Assembly (NCBI GenBank): GCA_035638575.1
Contig: DASQZT010000199.1
Location: 1-64,000 of the forward strand
Direction: 5' to 3'
From: DASQZT01 sp035638575
GTDB lineage: Bacteria > Acidobacteriota > Terriglobia > Bryobacterales > Bryobacteraceae
Length of the DNA: 64,000 nucleotides
Within the stretch, counting starts at the first letter, position 1, and the number at the start of each line of letters is the position of its first letter. The notes under the pieces are model-generated. The model ran no database searches and was not told the origin of the DNA. It saw nothing but the letters and a program-made list of their open reading frames with translations. Below, piece by piece: positions 63,069 through 64,000 of the stretch. The position numbers and the translations under genes are program-made.

Positions 63069-63593
63069 TCATGGTGGCGTTTGCTCCGGCAAGTCTTCCC
63101 AGGTTTTTTTCGGGAAACATGCAAGCGCAAAGCCCAAGGCGTCGAAGATTGCCATCCGGTCGTCTTCGGGCATCCACGGTTTCCGGGACGGTGGCAGGAA
63201 CGGCTGTAGCTCAAGGAAGCGCTCTGCGAGCAGGCACGCACGCCCGCGCTTCGTGCTGGTTTGCGGCAGGGGGCCGATGGCGCGGATCTGGCGTCGGGTG
63301 ATGAGGCGCACGAGGACGCGCGGTCCTTCCGTGGCAGCGATCCGGTCCAGCAGCGTTTGCACCCTGCCGCAGCGCCGCGATCCGTCAGAATCCCAATCTT
63401 CGAAAGCCAGGACGTCAGGCCGGAATCGGTCGATGAGTTTGGCGATCACGTGCAAAGCTTTCGCATTGTCTGCCCGTCCGGTGGTCCGGATCCCCCAGTC
63501 GACCAGGCGCGCCGGACCTTCCACGACGGCAAAGCCAACGCCCCGACTGAACGGATCGACGGCCAACACTCGCGGTGCACTTTGGTTTCGCAT
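63069..63593 (-). CDS. RuvC-like Holliday junction resolvase-fold nuclease
   Basis: A 174-residue RNase H-fold protein with RuvC-like acidic residues: Asp13 in VLAVDPFSRGVGFAV, Glu65 in DVLAFEDWD and Asp144/Asp145/Asp151 in MPEDDRMAIFDALGFAL. The basic middle (GSRRCGRVQTLLDRI) fits junction binding. Similar proteins in phages and mobile elements resolve Holliday junctions. It starts two bases after the stop of the XRE gene upstream. It is not the chromosomal ruvC (no ruvA/ruvB nearby). Confidence 0.78.
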   Translation of the reverse strand: MRNQSAPRVLAVDPFSRGVGFAVVEGPARLVDWGIRTTGRADNAKALHVIAKLIDRFRPDVLAFEDWDSDGSRRCGRVQTLLDRIAATEGPRVLVRLITRRQIRAIGPLPQTSTKRGRACLLAERFLELQPFLPPSRKPWMPEDDRMAIFDALGFALACFPKKTWEDLPEQTPP

Positions 63594-63595
63594 GG

Positions 63596-63958
63596 CTAAC
63601 TCGGACGGGCGGAACTTGGTTTGAGTTCGACGATGGAGCGGAGCAGTTCCAACTTGCGGAGTGTCGTTCGGTCTTGGGCGTTCGGCTGACTGTTCAACTC
63701 CTCCTCCATGGAGCGAGCGCGCTCCTGGACCGCGAGGCGGATCGCCTGGTAATTGCCGGCGAAGAGTTCGCTCGCCGGTTGGTTGAACACGATCTCCAAT
63801 GCGAACACGGTCAGCGCGCCGGGCATCCTCGCGAAGTTTTCGTAACGCGATACCTTCGTGCCGGAGGCGGCGCCCAACAGCGTCGCGACCTCCGCCTGCG
63901 ACAGGCTGTGATGCCGGCGGTGGGTGCGCAAGTAATTTTGTAATCTCTGATGTGCCAC
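63596..63958 (-). CDS. XRE-family helix-turn-helix regulator
   Basis: A 120-residue protein with an N-terminal HTH of the Cro/C1 type: LRTHRRHHSLSQAEVATLLGAASGTKVSRYE, then RMPGALTVFALEIVFNQPASEL (the 'age' part of the fold). The C-terminal half is a helical dimerisation part. It is the first gene of a two-gene unit with the RuvC-like protein. It likely represses this or a neighbouring unit of the element. Confidence 0.85.
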   Translation of the reverse strand: MAHQRLQNYLRTHRRHHSLSQAEVATLLGAASGTKVSRYENFARMPGALTVFALEIVFNQPASELFAGNYQAIRLAVQERARSMEEELNSQPNAQDRTTLRKLELLRSIVELKPSSARPS

Positions 63959-64000
63959 GGGATGAGTAGGGTGGGGTGTTTTACTCTCATCCTACCGACC

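Larger units (their letters stand above)
49271..64000. mobile_element. Integrative element inserted at tRNA-Thr(CGU), left end in the window
   Basis: A run of genes all on the minus strand starts immediately after tRNA-Thr with a tyrosine integrase pointing towards the tRNA, then an excisionase-like protein. Further on come a coupling-type ATPase, a replication-relaxation-type protein, membrane proteins, HTH proteins, a probable antiviral STAND protein and a RuvC-like nuclease. This is the usual order of an integrative and conjugative or mobilisable element. No repeat of the tRNA 3' end was found in the window by eye, so the right end is outside. The left boundary is inferred to be in the tRNA 3' half. 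Confidence 0.75.

Overview
This window looks like a chromosomal segment of an acidobacterium close to the Solibacter/Bryobacter group. It is GC-rich. It carries the family signatures of that group: TonB-dependent receptors with an N-terminal carboxypeptidase-regulatory-like domain, a VWFA-related secreted protein of the acidobacterial type, a Ser/Thr kinase fused to a PD40 propeller, and two large secreted proteins with the Solibacter-type C-terminal domain (SAS..-VAPYDI-SIFG- signature). The placement is inferred from gene content, since there is no rRNA gene here.

Layout. (1) 1-3430 is a stretch of visibly lower GC ending in a large serine recombinase. It stops abruptly inside a truncated M49-type peptidase gene, so it is probably the right end of an integrated element. 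Two decayed genes follow (3430-4766). (2) 4858-32644 is ordinary core and accessory chromosome: TonB receptor plus VWA protein, split transketolase, a PLP dehydratase, two tandem SIMPL-domain proteins, typA, a Tat-exported oxidoreductase, a second TonB-type receptor, cstA-ybdD, a kinase-propeller protein, a YggX-like protein, an ATP-grasp enzyme, tdh, a UxuA-like protein, a DinB protein and a four-haem cytochrome. (3) 32986-40690 holds two paralogous ~1017-residue secreted proteins in convergent orientation. A strong terminator and a frameshifted IS4-type transposase lie between them. (4) 40906-48573 has a pair of uroporphyrinogen-decarboxylase-fold proteins, a sugar porter, a mutarotase-like secreted protein, a TPR-ATP-grasp fusion and two small Ser-rich orphan proteins. 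A cluster of three perfect palindromes lies between two of these genes. (5) 49271-64000 is an integrative element entered through tRNA-Thr(CGU), with all genes on the minus strand. It has a tyrosine integrase next to the tRNA, an excisionase-like protein, a VirD4/TraD-like ATPase with a replication-relaxation-like winged-helix protein, membrane proteins, small HTH and zinc proteins, and a RuvC-like nuclease with an XRE regulator. Its right end lies outside the window.

The most interesting cargo is at 59297-62802. It is a translationally coupled pair: a small HxxxCxxC zinc-type protein, and a 1049-residue protein joining a NERD/PD-(D/E)xK-like N terminus, a STAND-type NTPase and a long TPR array. 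That is the architecture expected of an Avs-like antiviral sensor, carried by a mobile island. Other recurring signals are -10-like hexamers only 2-19 bases upstream of several start codons, a leader motif shared by the two large secreted paralogs, and a 13-bp inverted repeat that could mask a start codon inside the island.
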